Origin: Aromatoleum anaerobium
GTDB taxonomy: Bacteria; Pseudomonadota; Gammaproteobacteria; Burkholderiales; Rhodocyclaceae
Length of the DNA: 64,000 nucleotides
Reading direction: 5' to 3'
NCBI RefSeq assembly: GCF_012910705.2
Contig: NZ_WTVG02000035.1
Location: 1-64,000, forward strand
Shown here: positions 1 to 9,626 of the stretch, in pieces
How the letters are laid out: each line of letters opens with the position of its first letter
Numbering within the stretch: position 1 is the first letter of the stretch
Program-made: the position numbers and the translations under genes
The notes under the pieces: model-generated
Database searches by the model: none
The model's input: only the letters and a program-made list of their open reading frames with translations
What the model was told of the DNA's origin: nothing

Positions 1-1
1 C

Positions 2-88
2 AGCCCCGCGCAGATCGAGCATATTCAGGGGAAGGTGGAAGAAAACATCCGCTTCATCAAACGGTTCGCAGCCGCATTGCCGGCCTGA
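2..88 (+). CDS. C-terminal end of an unidentified protein (partial)
   Basis: The window opens inside a reading frame that runs on the plus strand to a TGA at 86-88. The 28 visible residues are mostly charged and helical, including a QIEHIQGKVEENIRFIKRF stretch, and end in AALPA. This is too little to name a family. It converges on the chemotaxis receptor gene. The call rests only on the open frame and its amphipathic look, so it could be a chance frame. Confidence 0.4.
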   Translation, partial: SPAQIEHIQGKVEENIRFIKRFAAALPA

Positions 89-178
89 GGGATGGTCCGG
101 AGGGGTCCGGCAGCGTGACTGGCAGGGCCCCGGCAAGGACTCCCGCTCTTGAGGTTCGGCCCCGCGGTGATCCCGACG

Positions 179-2182
179 CTACACCTTGAAGACTTGGACA
201 GCCGCCTGGAGCCGGGCAGCGATCGACTGCAATCCTTCGGCCGATTGCGCGGTTTCCTGCGCTTCGACGTTATTGCGCTCGGTCATGTGGGCAATCTTCT
301 CCAGACCTTGAGCCACACTGGTCGTCGCGATGCTCTGTTCGCGAATGGCCGTGGTGATGCCCGACACCGCCTGGGACACCTGTACCGCGCCGTGATGGAT
401 CCGTTCGATGGCAGCAGTGGCCTCCGCCGCGAGTTCGACCCCGCTGGAGACCTGCTCGACCCCGATGTTCATGTTGTCCACGGCATTCAGCGTGCCCTGC
501 TGGATGCGTCCGATCATCTCGCCGATTTCGTGCGTCGAAGTGGTGGTGCGCTCGGCGAGCTTTCGTACCTCGTCTGCGACGACGGCGAAACCGCGGCCCT
601 GCTCCCCGGCGCGCGCAGCTTCGATTGCGGCATTGAGGGCAAGGAGGTTGGTCTGGTCGGCGATGTCTTTGATCGTATGCGCAATCGCGGAAATTTCCTG
701 GGATTCGCGCCCGAGTTGCTCGACGGCCGCCGAAGAGCGGCGAACGGTGTCGGCAATATGATTCATCGCAGCCACCGCGCGGTCGATGACGAGGACGCTG
801 CTGCGTGATTCGGTTTCGGAGTCGGTCGAAATTTTCAGCGCCTCGGCGGCATGCTCGGCGATCATGTCGATGCTTGCACTCATCTGTTCGACGGATACGG
901 CCATGTCGGCTGCGGCGCCGCTTTGCATCGTCGAACTGGTCGCGACGTTGTCGGCGGCCGTGGCAAGCTGCCTGGCGTCGGCGGCGACGCTGGCCGCAGC
1001 AACGCGCACGTCTCTGATGGTTTGGCCAAGCTGTTCGACCATCGTCGATTGCGCGCGCACCAGCGCACCGATCTCGTCATTCGACTTCACTTCGGCACGC
1101 GCAGTGAAATCGCCCTCGGCGACCTTGTTGGCGACGACGACTGCTTCCCCAAGCGGCTTGGCGATCCAGCGCCGCGTCGCGATCCACACCAGGGCAAGCA
1201 CCACCGGAATCAGCAGCAGGGCGGCTTGCATCAGCCCTCGGCCGGCTTCCTTCCCTTCGCTGTTGAATTCGTCCAGATAGCTGCCGGAAGCCACGATCCA
1301 GTTCCACGCCGGATAAAGGTTGTACACGACGATTTTTTCCCGCGCTTCCTTTTCATCAGGATTCTTCCACCAGTAGTTGATGACGCCGTTCCCGGAAGCC
1401 AGCATTTCGGCAATGAACTCGCGGCCATGGATGTCTTTCTGACCGAGCAGCGATTTGCCCTCAAGGCTCGGGTGGATGACGATGCGGCCCTTGTCGCGCC
1501 CGGCGTCGAGCCCATAGGGATAGCCGGTCGCACCGATCCGGATTGCCGAGATTTTTTCTTTCATCGCCGCCATGCCGTCGGTGAAGTCGACGCCGACAAA
1601 AAACGCACCGATCGTTTCGCCGCGGCTGTCGCTGATGGGAGCGTAGTGTGTCATGACGTCCCGGCCGAGCATCTTGGCGATGCCGGTATAGGACTTCCCC
1701 TTGAGAAGGAACGGGACGGCCGGATGGTCATCGCCCAACAGAATACCCGAGGCGCGGTTGCCCTTTTCGTCCTTTATCGAAGTCGAAATGCGTTCGAAGT
1801 CATTGCCGCGGCGGGTCAGCACGGTCGCCGCCGCGCCCGAGAGGCTGGTGAAGCGATCGGGGATGGAGGTTTCTTCGAATGTGATCGGGAGGTCGCCGTG
1901 CATCAGGAGACCGCTGCCGGAATGAATGTGGAACGCTTGCGGGTAATTGCCTGCAAAGACCGCGGCGAGGCGCTGGACGGCCTGTTGCGCGGCGCTGTTA
2001 TAGCCGTCGATCATGTTGATGATCATGCGGTTGGTCGCTTGCAGCCCCTCCAGCGACTTCTGTTCCAGTTTATTGCTCAAATATTGCGCGAGCCCGAATG
2101 CAACGCCGAGCAGCAAAAGGGTGATGGCAGTAACGAGTACCAGGCTGAACCTGACCGCTACCGATGTTTGACGACCCGACAT
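179..2182 (-). CDS. methyl-accepting chemotaxis protein with periplasmic Cache domain
   Basis: A 667-residue transmembrane chemoreceptor that should signal through CheA/CheW. A first membrane segment (about residues 12-32) leads into a large periplasmic region of the Cache 3/Cache 2 type (about 40-310). A second segment (about 315-337) is followed by a HAMP linker and a cytoplasmic signalling domain. The highly conserved hairpin tip is present ([19 protein letters not shown], then [18 protein letters not shown]). The ATG start has an AGGATG ribosome site just upstream. I saw no sigma-28 promoter in the leader. The ligand cannot be read from sequence; Cache domains of this kind often bind small organic acids or amino acids. 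No che genes lie nearby, so it is an orphan receptor. Confidence 0.93.
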   Translation of the reverse strand: MSGRQTSVAVRFSLVLVTAITLLLLGVAFGLAQYLSNKLEQKSLEGLQATNRMIINMIDGYNSAAQQAVQRLAAVFAGNYPQAFHIHSGSGLLMHGDLPITFEETSIPDRFTSLSGAAATVLTRRGNDFERISTSIKDEKGNRASGILLGDDHPAVPFLLKGKSYTGIAKMLGRDVMTHYAPISDSRGETIGAFFVGVDFTDGMAAMKEKISAIRIGATGYPYGLDAGRDKGRIVIHPSLEGKSLLGQKDIHGREFIAEMLASGNGVINYWWKNPDEKEAREKIVVYNLYPAWNWIVASGSYLDEFNSEGKEAGRGLMQAALLLIPVVLALVWIATRRWIAKPLGEAVVVANKVAEGDFTARAEVKSNDEIGALVRAQSTMVEQLGQTIRDVRVAAASVAADARQLATAADNVATSSTMQSGAAADMAVSVEQMSASIDMIAEHAAEALKISTDSETESRSSVLVIDRAVAAMNHIADTVRRSSAAVEQLGRESQEISAIAHTIKDIADQTNLLALNAAIEAARAGEQGRGFAVVADEVRKLAERTTTSTHEIGEMIGRIQQGTLNAVDNMNIGVEQVSSGVELAAEATAAIERIHHGAVQVSQAVSGITTAIREQSIATTSVAQGLEKIAHMTERNNVEAQETAQSAEGLQSIAARLQAAVQVFKV

Positions 2183-2377
2183 TGCGCATCCTGTTTATGG
2201 TTGATTGCGACCCATCCCGTCGTGCCCGCCCCGCACCTTCAGGTATGACACGTCCATCGGGCCTGCCAGGCGGCAAGAGTACAGAGGCCGGAACATCATG
2301 TCTATGTTAAATGGTTTACTTTTGAACTGTTTTGGGTGCGCACAGCCGCCCGGAGGGGGGCCGCGCAGGATGAAAAA

Positions 2378-2767
2378 TCAGTAGTTGAGCGTGTCATAGT
2401 CCGCTGCGCCGCCCGAAAGGCTCAGGCTGACCTCGTTCGGCGCGCAGATCGCGACCGCTCCGGCGCGGCTCAGCCAGCCCTGGCGAACGCAATACTGGCG
2501 CGGCCCGGGATCGGAGAGGACGCGCGCGCGGCCCGGCTCGACTTCGATGCGCGTGATCCCGAGCGGCCCCGGGACGTCGACGCGCTGCGGGCTCGCGAGG
2601 CTCAGTTCGGCGAACACCGCGCCGCCGGCGCGCACGATCGCCTTGTCCGGGGCGCCGCCGCGCCACAGCAGCAACACCGACACGACGCATACCGCGAGCG
2701 CGCCCGCCAGCGTCGCGAAATCGCCCGGCCGCAGCAGCGCCAGCCAGTCGGCGAAGCGCGGATTCAC
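2378..2767 (-). CDS. NusG domain II-containing protein
   Basis: A 129-residue protein read from a GTG that overlaps the rapZ stop codon (GTGA), which implies translational coupling. The N-terminus has one hydrophobic segment (about residues 17-36) in the style of a membrane anchor. The rest is a small beta-rich domain of the NusG_II type, with the family-like run [21 protein letters not shown]. Despite the name, such proteins lack the NusG N-terminal domain that contacts RNA polymerase, and their role is unknown. The start was chosen from the overlap. A longer upstream extension in the same frame only shadows rapZ. Confidence 0.8.
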   Translation of the reverse strand: MNPRFADWLALLRPGDFATLAGALAVCVVSVLLLWRGGAPDKAIVRAGGAVFAELSLASPQRVDVPGPLGITRIEVEPGRARVLSDPGPRQYCVRQGWLSRAGAVAICAPNEVSLSLSGGAADYDTLNY

Positions 2768-3642
2768 TGGCCTGCCACGTCGGCGCCGTGGTCGACGATA
2801 CGGCGCGCGGCGGAACGGTGACGCACGAGCACGCGCAGCGTGTCGCTGAAGTGCCGGCCGAGCCATTCGGCGATATACACCGAGCGGTGCTGTCCGCCGG
2901 TGCAGCCGATCGCGACCGTGAGGTAGCTGCGATTGTCGCGCGCGTAGCTCGGCAACCAGGTCGCGACAAAGCGGCGGATGTCCTCGCACATGCGCCCGAC
3001 CTCGGGGAAGCTGTCGAGAAACTCGATGACCGGCTGGTCCTTGCCGGTAAACGGCCGCAGGTACAGGTCGTAATGCGGGTTCGGCAGGCAGCGCACGTCG
3101 AAGACGAGGTCCGCGTCGAGCGGAATACCGTATTTGAAGCCGAACGACTGGAACATCAGCGTCAGCCCTTCGGTCGCCTCGATCGCGAGGAAGTCCTTGA
3201 TCCATGCGCGCAGCGTGTTCGCCTGCAGTTCGCTGGTGTCGATGCGGTGGCCGAGTTCGGCGATGCTCGCGAGCGCGCCGCGCTCGTTCTGGATCGCTTC
3301 GGCGAGCGAGACGTCTTCGCTGGCGAGCGGATGGCGGCGGCGGGTTTCCGAAAAACGCGCGATCAGCGTGTCGTCGCGCGCATCGAGAAAGATCACGCGA
3401 AGATCCGACGCGAGCGCGCGCAAGTGCTCGACCTGCTGCGGCAGCGCCAGAAGGCTCGCGCCGGAGCGCACATCGACGGCGATCGCGACGCGCACGTGCC
3501 CGGTGTCGCGCAGCTCGGCGACGAGTTCGGGCAGCAGTGTCGCGGGCAGGTTGTCGACCGCGTAATAACCGACGTCTTCCAGCACTTTCAGCGCGATGCT
3601 CTTGCCGGAACCCGACAAGCCACTGATCAGGACGATCTGCAT
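2764..3642 (-). CDS. rapZ: RNase adapter protein RapZ
   Basis: A 292-residue P-loop nucleotide-binding protein. In E. coli RapZ presents the GlmZ small RNA to RNase E and so tunes glucosamine-6-phosphate synthase and cell-envelope precursor supply. Walker A is GLSGSGKS at residues 8-15. A DVRSG motif lies near residue 59. The C-terminal domain carries the family signature [15 protein letters not shown]. Length matches the family (about 285 residues). The usual neighbours hprK and ptsN are not in this window; the downstream partner is the coupled NusG-II gene. Confidence 0.96.
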   Translation of the reverse strand: MQIVLISGLSGSGKSIALKVLEDVGYYAVDNLPATLLPELVAELRDTGHVRVAIAVDVRSGASLLALPQQVEHLRALASDLRVIFLDARDDTLIARFSETRRRHPLASEDVSLAEAIQNERGALASIAELGHRIDTSELQANTLRAWIKDFLAIEATEGLTLMFQSFGFKYGIPLDADLVFDVRCLPNPHYDLYLRPFTGKDQPVIEFLDSFPEVGRMCEDIRRFVATWLPSYARDNRSYLTVAIGCTGGQHRSVYIAEWLGRHFSDTLRVLVRHRSAARRIVDHGADVAGQ

Positions 3643-3729
3643 GACAGGACACTCCCCCTATCGCGGGGATTATGGCGAAAGTCGTAGGCACAGGCCAGCG
3701 GCGAAAGTCCGTGTCGATGCAGGCGGTAT

Positions 3730-4650
3730 TCAGGCCGCGACCAGCCGCCCTCCTTCGCAGCGGGCGACGCCGGCGCGCGACAGTTCCGCGACCAGCCAGT
3801 CGGCCAGCGCCGCCGGCGACTGGCCGAGGAAACGCGCGTTGGCTTCCCGGTAGAGCGGCACGCGGGCGAGATGTTCCGGCAGCTCGTCGAGCGCGATCGA
3901 GCGCAGGTCGAGCAGCGAGAACGTCATGCAGGCGCGGATCGCGTTGCGCGCCATGCGCGCGCCGTCCTCCTCGAACGCCTTCAGCCGCGCAAACGCCCGC
4001 GTCAGCGCGTCGTCGAACTCGACGAATGGCGCGCCGTGCCCCGGAATGACGACCTCGACCGGCAGGCGCGCGATCGCCTCCAGCGTGCGCCGCGCCGCGC
4101 CGATGCCGTCGCCGGTGCCGAGCACGTCCGCGAACAGGATGCCGAAGCCGTCGCGCCACAGCGCGTCGCCGGAAATCAGGATGCGGCGGTCGGCGTTGTG
4201 GAACACCAGCGCATCCATGTCGTGACCCGGCGCTTCGAGGGCCTGCCACGTCAGTTCGCCCATCTCGACGGTCTCGCCCGCGGCCAGCAGACGACCGGCG
4301 TGAAAACGTTCGCCGGCCTGCTCCGCGGTGCTCAGCAGCAGCGCCGCCTCGTCCCACTCGGCAACCGCGCCCGCGATCCCCGCAGGCACCGTGATCGCGC
4401 AGCCGAACGCCCGCTGCACCGCCGCGTTGCCGCCGATGTGATCGGAATGCGAGTGCGTGTTGATCAGCCGCCCGAGGCGGCGGCCGTCGAGCGTGCGGTG
4501 CAGCAGCGCGACCGTCTGGGCGGCGTGGCTGACGTAGCCGCTGTCGATCAGCGTCGCCTCGCTGTCGTCGAACAACACGACGTTGTTCGACGACAGCCAG
4601 CCGCGCTCGAGAACGGCGATCGTCGCCGGAAGCTTCGCTGCGGCCGTCAT
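3730..4650 (-). CDS. MBL-fold metallo-hydrolase
   Basis: A 306-residue protein of the metallo-beta-lactamase fold. The zinc motif is NTHSHSDHIGG (HxHxDH) near residues 69-79. A later GHD and an HG pair near the C-terminus supply the remaining metal ligands. The start ATG overlaps the stop of the upstream DUF1289 gene (ATGA), so the two are probably translated together. The fold covers glyoxalase II-like, lactonase-like and other hydrolases, and nothing in the sequence fixes the substrate. It has no secretion signal. Confidence 0.88.
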   Translation of the reverse strand: MTAAAKLPATIAVLERGWLSSNNVVLFDDSEATLIDSGYVSHAAQTVALLHRTLDGRRLGRLINTHSHSDHIGGNAAVQRAFGCAITVPAGIAGAVAEWDEAALLLSTAEQAGERFHAGRLLAAGETVEMGELTWQALEAPGHDMDALVFHNADRRILISGDALWRDGFGILFADVLGTGDGIGAARRTLEAIARLPVEVVIPGHGAPFVEFDDALTRAFARLKAFEEDGARMARNAIRACMTFSLLDLRSIALDELPEHLARVPLYREANARFLGQSPAALADWLVAELSRAGVARCEGGRLVAA

Positions 4651-4829
4651 TGCAGGCCTTCGCCGACGTTTTCTGCGACATTCGCCGGCAGCGGCACTTT
4701 CGCCGGCGCCGGCCTCGTCACCGGCGCGACCGGCACGCCGTCGATTTCGTCCGCGGTGCGGCCGCAGCCGAGGCACACCCCGCTATCCCAGTCGATCATG
4801 CAGACGCCGACGCACAGCGCATCGTTCAT
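4647..4829 (-). CDS. DUF1289 family small protein, copy 2
   Basis: A 60-residue protein with the four-cysteine DUF1289 pattern: C-VGV-C near the start, then CLGC (residues about 6-21). The pattern suggests a small metal-binding knuckle. After the Cys motif comes a Pro/Val-rich tail not seen in the neighbouring copy. Its ATG overlaps the stop of copy 1 and its stop overlaps the ATG of the metallo-hydrolase, so three genes are chained by ATGA overlaps. The function of DUF1289 proteins is unknown. Confidence 0.82.
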   Translation of the reverse strand: MNDALCVGVCMIDWDSGVCLGCGRTADEIDGVPVAPVTRPAPAKVPLPANVAENVGEGLQ

Positions 4830-5029
4830 CGGGGTTGCTCCATGCGAACCGCGTTTGCAGCGGCGGCCTGCGCACGGCGCCGGCTCAGCGCGGCGAGAAC
4901 GCGGCGTTTCTCGTCGTCGGTGTAACGGCTCCAGCCGGCGATCTCGTCGAGGCTGCGAAAGCAGCCATCGCAGTAACCGCTGCCGGTATCCATGCGGCAC
5001 ATGTTCATGCAGGGAGAAGTGGGGTCCAT
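4826..5029 (-). CDS. DUF1289 family small protein, copy 1
   Basis: A 67-residue protein with the full DUF1289 signature: SPCMNMCRMD, then GYCDGCFRSLDEIAGW, then a basic tail RRVLAALSRRR. The four cysteines are placed as for a single metal site. It begins the small DUF1289-DUF1289-MBL operon. A 114-bp gap separates it from the enoyl-CoA hydratase gene upstream, so it could be a read-through extension of the acyl-CoA operon. Function unknown. Confidence 0.88.
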   Translation of the reverse strand: MDPTSPCMNMCRMDTGSGYCDGCFRSLDEIAGWSRYTDDEKRRVLAALSRRRAQAAAANAVRMEQPR

Positions 5030-5143
5030 GCTGTCGTGGGGGTCTGGTTGAATCGTTGTTGTCGTTGGTCCGTCGTCGGCGCGTTCGGTTCGCGTACCGG
5101 CCGCGCAATCCTGTTGGCGTGCCTCGCGAAGCCGGCCCGGCGT

Positions 5144-5932
5144 TCAGCCCTGCGGCACCCACGCCGCGGGGCGCTTCGACAGGAACGCGTCGAGGCCTTC
5201 CTTCGCTTCCGGCGTCGCGCGCAGGCTGGAGATGCGGCGCGCGGTGTCCTCGACGACTGCCTCGTCGACCGGCCGGTTCGCGACATTGCGGATCAGATCC
5301 TTCGCCGCGGCCTGCGCCTTCGGCCCGCCCTGCAGCAGCGCCGCGACGATCTCCGCGACTTTCGCGTCGAGCGCTTCGGCAGCGACGACTTCGTGCGCAA
5401 GGCCTATCTCCGCGGCGCGCGCGGCGGTGATCCGCTCCGCGGTCTGGAAATAGCGATACGCCTGGCGCTCGCCGATCGCACGGATCACGTAGGGGCTGAT
5501 CGCTGCCGGGATGATGCCGAACTTGACTTCGGAGGTCGCGAACACCGCCTGCTCCGCGGCGACGCAGATGTCGCACGCGGCTGCGAGCCCCATGCCGCCG
5601 CCGAGCGCCGCGCCCTGCACGCGCGCGATTGTCGGCTTTCCCATCCCGGAAATCGTGCGCAGCATGCCGGCGAGCTTACGCGCATCCTCGAGGTTGTCCT
5701 CGACGCTGGCTGCGGCGGCCGCCTTCATCCAGTTCAGGTCCGCGCCCGCGGAGAAACTCTTGCCGCGTCCGGCGAGCACGACGACGCGCACCGTCTCATC
5801 CGCGTCGAGTTCGCGGTACGCCGCGGTCAGGTGCGCGATCAGCTGCGCGTTGAACGCGTTATGCACGTCGGGGCGGTTCATCCAGATCGTCGCGACGCCG
5901 CCTTCGGTCCGGATTTCGAGGGTTTCGTACAT
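5144..5932 (-). CDS. enoyl-CoA hydratase/isomerase family protein, methylglutaconyl-CoA hydratase-like
   Basis: A 262-residue crotonase-fold enzyme. The oxyanion-hole segments are present (SAGADLNWMK near residue 64; GAALGGGMGLAAACDICVA near 107). The run FGIIPAAISPYVIRAIGERQAYRYF is close to LiuC, the methylglutaconyl-CoA hydratase of leucine breakdown, rather than to FadB-type hydratases. It is last in a run of acyl-CoA genes below a LiuR-like regulator, which supports a branched-chain or short acyl-CoA role. The biotin carboxylase partners of a full liu cluster (liuB, liuD) are absent, so the leucine-specific role is inference. Confidence 0.88.
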   Translation of the reverse strand: MYETLEIRTEGGVATIWMNRPDVHNAFNAQLIAHLTAAYRELDADETVRVVVLAGRGKSFSAGADLNWMKAAAAASVEDNLEDARKLAGMLRTISGMGKPTIARVQGAALGGGMGLAAACDICVAAEQAVFATSEVKFGIIPAAISPYVIRAIGERQAYRYFQTAERITAARAAEIGLAHEVVAAEALDAKVAEIVAALLQGGPKAQAAAKDLIRNVANRPVDEAVVEDTARRISSLRATPEAKEGLDAFLSKRPAAWVPQG

Positions 5933-5991
5933 CCTGCTGTCTCCTGTTGTCCGGGCCTCCCGGCCCGGCTCCCGCGGGCGCGGCAACGAAA

Positions 5992-7137
5992 TCAGGCGGC
6001 GAGCGCGCGGCCGATCACCAGCCGCTGGATGTCGCTCGCGCCTTCGTAGATCTGGCACACGCGCACGTCGCGGTAGATGCGCTCGACCGGGAAGTCGGCT
6101 ACGTAACCATAGCCGCCGTGGATCTGGATCGCATCCGAACACACCTTCTCGGCCATCTCGGATGCGAACAGTTTCGCCATCGACGCTTCCTTGAGGCACG
6201 GCCGGCCGGCATCCTTGAGGCTCGCGGCGTACCACACGAGCTGGCGCGCGGCTTCCAGTTGCGTCGCCATGTCGGCGAGGCGGAAGTTCACCGCCTGGTG
6301 CTCGAAGATCGGCTTGCCGAACGTCTCGCGCTCGTGCGCGTACCTGACCGCCGCGTCGAGCGCGGCGCGCGCCATGCCGAGGCACTGCGCGGCGATGCCG
6401 ATGCGCCCCGCCTCGAGGTTCGACAGCGCGATCTTGTAGCCTTCGCCCTCCATGCCGAGCAGCGCATCCGCCGGCACGCGGCAGTCCTCGAACACGATCT
6501 GCGCGGTGTCGGACGCCTTCTGGCCCATCTTCTCCTCGATGCGCGCGACGATGTAGCCCGGCACGTAGTCAGGGAAACCCGTCGGCACAAGGAAGCACGA
6601 AATGCCTTTCTTGCCGGCGGTCTTGTCGGTCACCGCGAACACGATTGCGACGTCGGCCTCGCGGCCGGTCGTGATGAACTGCTTCACGCCGTTGATGATC
6701 CACCCGTCGCCGTCCTTCACCGCGGTTGTCTTCAGCGCAGACGCGTCCGAGCCGACGTGCGGCTCGGTGAGGCAGAAGCAGCCGAGCTTCTCGCCTTTGG
6801 CGAGCGGCTTCAGCCAGCGCTCCTTCTGCGCGTCGTTGCCGTAGCGGTTCGGGATGCCGCAGGCGAGCGAGTTCTGCACGCTGACGATCGTCGAGGTCGC
6901 GCCGTCGCCGGCCGCGATCTCTTCGAGCGCAAGCACGAGGCTGATGTAGTCCATCCCCGCGCCGCCCCACTGCTCGGGCACGACCATGCCGAGCGCGCCG
7001 AGTCCGGCGAGTTCGCGCAAGGCTTCGCGCGGGAAAGTGTGGTTGCGGTCCCATTCGGCGGCGAACGGCGCGAGGCGCTCCTGCGCGAACGCGCGCAGGG
7101 AATCGCGGACCATCTCCTGTTCTTGCGTGAGGATCAT
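5992..7137 (-). CDS. acyl-CoA dehydrogenase, short-chain type
   Basis: A 381-residue flavoprotein that introduces the alpha-beta double bond in acyl-CoA and passes electrons to ETF. The FAD/substrate signature [18 protein letters not shown] lies near residue 119. The catalytic base is Glu365 in [11 protein letters not shown], the position used by short- and medium-chain enzymes; long-chain and isovaleryl enzymes place it elsewhere. Its ATG follows directly on the thiolase stop (TAA-ATG), showing one transcript. A butyryl-, isobutyryl- or 2-methylbutyryl-CoA substrate fits equally well. Confidence 0.93.
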   Translation of the reverse strand: MILTQEQEMVRDSLRAFAQERLAPFAAEWDRNHTFPREALRELAGLGALGMVVPEQWGGAGMDYISLVLALEEIAAGDGATSTIVSVQNSLACGIPNRYGNDAQKERWLKPLAKGEKLGCFCLTEPHVGSDASALKTTAVKDGDGWIINGVKQFITTGREADVAIVFAVTDKTAGKKGISCFLVPTGFPDYVPGYIVARIEEKMGQKASDTAQIVFEDCRVPADALLGMEGEGYKIALSNLEAGRIGIAAQCLGMARAALDAAVRYAHERETFGKPIFEHQAVNFRLADMATQLEAARQLVWYAASLKDAGRPCLKEASMAKLFASEMAEKVCSDAIQIHGGYGYVADFPVERIYRDVRVCQIYEGASDIQRLVIGRALAA

Positions 7138-8328
7138 TTAGACGAGCTCCACCGCAACCGCCGTCGCCTCACCGCCGCCGATGCACAGGCTCGCGACGCC
7201 GCGCTTCTTGCCGTACTGCTTTAGTGCGCCGAGCAGCGTGACGATGATCCGGGCGCCGGACGCGCCGATCGGATGGCCCAGCGCGCACGCGCCGCCGTGC
7301 ACGTTCACCCTGTCGTGCGGCAGGTCGAGTTCCTTCATCGCTGCCATCGTGACGACCGCGAAAGCCTCGTTGATTTCCCACAGGTCGACGTCGCTGACGT
7401 TCCAGCCGGCCTTCGCCAGCACCTTCTGCATCGCGCCGACCGGGGCCGTCGTGAACCAGGCCGGGTCCTGCGCGTGCGTCGCATGGCCCTTGATCGTCGC
7501 GAGAGGCGCGAGGCCCAGCTTGTCGGCGGTCGAGCGGCGCATCAGCACGAGCGCGGCGGCACCGTCCGAGATCGAGCTCGAGTTCGCGGCCGTAACGGTG
7601 CCGTCTTTGGCGAACGCGGGCTTCAGGCCGGCGATCTTGTCGATCTGCGCTTTCGGCGGCTGCTCGTCGCGGTCGACGACGACCTCGCCCTTGCGCCCCG
7701 GGACCGTCACCGGCGCGACTTCCCACGCGAAGCTGCCGTCCTGGATCGCGTTCTGCGCACGCGTCGTCGAGGCGACCGCGAACTCGTCCTGCGCGGCGCG
7801 GGTGAAGTCGAAGTGGCGCGCACAGTCCTCGGCAAACGTGCCCATCAGGCGACCCTTGTTCTCTTTCGAGTAGCTGTCTTCGAGGCCGTCGAGGAACATG
7901 TGGTCGAGCACCTGGCCGTGGCCGAGGCGGTAGCCGCCGCGCGCCTTTGGCAACAGGTAGGGCGCGTTCGACATCGACTCCATGCCGCCGGCGACCATCA
8001 CCTCGTTCGTGCCCGCGACCAGCAGGTCGTGCGCGAGCATCACCGACTTCATGCCGGAGCCGCACACCTTGCTGACCGTCGTGCAGCCGGCCGACAGCGG
8101 CAGGCCGGCGCCGAGCGCGGCCTGGCGCGCCGGGGCCTGGCCGACGCCGGCCGGCAGCACGCAGCCCATCAGCACTTCCTGCACCGCTTCGGGGTTGACC
8201 CCGGCGCGCTCGACCGCGGCCTTGATCGCGACGGCGCCGAGTTGCGGACCGCTCAGCGCGGCAAGATCGCCCTGGAAGCCGCCCATCGGCGTGCGGGCGG
8301 CGGAAACGATGACGACTGGATCATTCAT
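7138..8328 (-). CDS. thiolase (acetyl-CoA C-acyltransferase)
   Basis: A 396-residue thiolase. The three active-site elements are all visible: nucleophile Cys89 in KVCGSGMKS, His352 in ACALGHPIGASG, and Cys382 in CIGGGEA. It could act as a biosynthetic acetoacetyl-CoA thiolase or as the last step of beta-oxidation. The operon partners (dehydrogenase and hydratase) favour degradation. A supply of acetoacetyl-CoA to the nearby PHA synthase is possible, but there is no phaB gene here. Confidence 0.94.
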   Translation of the reverse strand: MNDPVVIVSAARTPMGGFQGDLAALSGPQLGAVAIKAAVERAGVNPEAVQEVLMGCVLPAGVGQAPARQAALGAGLPLSAGCTTVSKVCGSGMKSVMLAHDLLVAGTNEVMVAGGMESMSNAPYLLPKARGGYRLGHGQVLDHMFLDGLEDSYSKENKGRLMGTFAEDCARHFDFTRAAQDEFAVASTTRAQNAIQDGSFAWEVAPVTVPGRKGEVVVDRDEQPPKAQIDKIAGLKPAFAKDGTVTAANSSSISDGAAALVLMRRSTADKLGLAPLATIKGHATHAQDPAWFTTAPVGAMQKVLAKAGWNVSDVDLWEINEAFAVVTMAAMKELDLPHDRVNVHGGACALGHPIGASGARIIVTLLGALKQYGKKRGVASLCIGGGEATAVAVELV

Positions 8329-8366
8329 GCTTTCTCTCCTGTACGACTTGTAGGGATAGCCGGCTC

Positions 8367-9506
8367 TCAGGCCAGCGTTTCGAGCGCCGCGACGTAGCGC
8401 GGCACCAGGTCTTCGGGGCGCGTCACGTTGAGGCCGAGGTCGCGCACGAGCCCGTTCTTCAGCCCGTAGATCCACGCATGCACCGCCAGCGGCTGGCCGC
8501 GTTTCCACGCGTCCTGCACGACGACGGTCTGGCACACATTGACCACCTGTTCGAGCGCGTTCAGCTCGCACAGGCGGTCGTGCGCAAGCTCCGGCGGCAG
8601 CCCGTCTACCGCCTGGCGGTGCTTGACGTGCACGTCCTGCACATGGCGCAGCCACAGGTCCACGAGACCGACGCGCTCGCGCCCGAGCGCCGCCTTCACG
8701 CCGCCGCAGCCGTAGTGGCCGACGACCATGATGTGCCTGACCTTCAGCACATCGACGGCGAACTGGATCACCGACAGGCAGTTGAGGTCGGTATGCACAA
8801 CGACGTTCGCGACATTGCGATGCACGAAAACCTCGCCCGGCAGCAGGCCGATGACCTGGTTCGCCGGTACCCGCGAATCCGAGCAGCCGATCCACAGGTA
8901 CTCGGGCGCCTGCAGCTTCGACAGTTTCTCGAAGAAACCCGGATCGATCTGCTGCATCTGGTGCGCCCAGGCACGGTTGTAATCGAAGAGATGGAACAGG
9001 TTTTCGTCCGCCACCTCCTCTTCGGACCAGTTGTCGAGATCCAGAGCGAGGAAGAGGCTCCCTTCGAGAGGCGCCGGATAGTAGGCCGGCGCCTCGGTGA
9101 AACCGAGTTCGCGATACAGCTTCATCGCGATGCGCATCGTCGGCAGCGTGTCGAGCACGATACGGCGGTAGCCGATCGCTTTCGCCGCGCGGATCGCCGC
9201 GAGGACCAGATCGCGGCCGACGCCCAGACCGCGCAGCCCCGGTTCGACGTACAGCCGCTTCATCTCGCAGATGCCTTCGGAAAACGGGCGAATCCCGACG
9301 CAGCCCGCCGCGCGACCATCGACTTCAGCGTAGAAGAGCCTGCCTTGCGGCGCGGCATACGCCCCCGGCAAGGACGCCATCTCGTCGTCGAAGCACTGGA
9401 AGCCCAGATCCACGCCGAGCGATGCGGCGTAGTTGCGGAAGAACTGGCGGACGTGGTCGAGGCAGGCCTCGTCATCGGCGCCCAGGTGGCGAAGTTCAAC
9501 TGGCAC
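8367..9506 (-). CDS. fusion: GNAT N-acetyltransferase + beta-carbonic anhydrase
   Basis: A 379-residue two-domain protein. Residues about 1-160 are a GNAT acetyltransferase with the acetyl-CoA loop EPGLRGLGVGRDL at 88-100. Residues about 165-379 are a complete beta-carbonic anhydrase of the Can type, with zinc ligands Cys208 and Asp210 (CSDSR), His264 and Cys267 (HYGCGG). I chose the GTG at 9506 because AAGGAA sits seven bases upstream; an in-frame ATG 45 bases further up has no such site. The anhydrase interconverts CO2 and bicarbonate. The acetyltransferase target is unknown. It lies between the thioesterase and thiolase genes in the acyl-CoA operon. Confidence 0.93.
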   Translation of the reverse strand: MPVELRHLGADDEACLDHVRQFFRNYAASLGVDLGFQCFDDEMASLPGAYAAPQGRLFYAEVDGRAAGCVGIRPFSEGICEMKRLYVEPGLRGLGVGRDLVLAAIRAAKAIGYRRIVLDTLPTMRIAMKLYRELGFTEAPAYYPAPLEGSLFLALDLDNWSEEEVADENLFHLFDYNRAWAHQMQQIDPGFFEKLSKLQAPEYLWIGCSDSRVPANQVIGLLPGEVFVHRNVANVVVHTDLNCLSVIQFAVDVLKVRHIMVVGHYGCGGVKAALGRERVGLVDLWLRHVQDVHVKHRQAVDGLPPELAHDRLCELNALEQVVNVCQTVVVQDAWKRGQPLAVHAWIYGLKNGLVRDLGLNVTRPEDLVPRYVAALETLA

Positions 9507-9626
9507 AGAAAATTCCTTCAGAATATGCTTGCAACGCCGCGACGGCCGCATCCGGTCGAATCGTTGCCTCCTGATCGGCGCGCCACCCCTGTCAGCCGCC
9601 GGTGTGGACGCCCGCGGCCGCTGACA

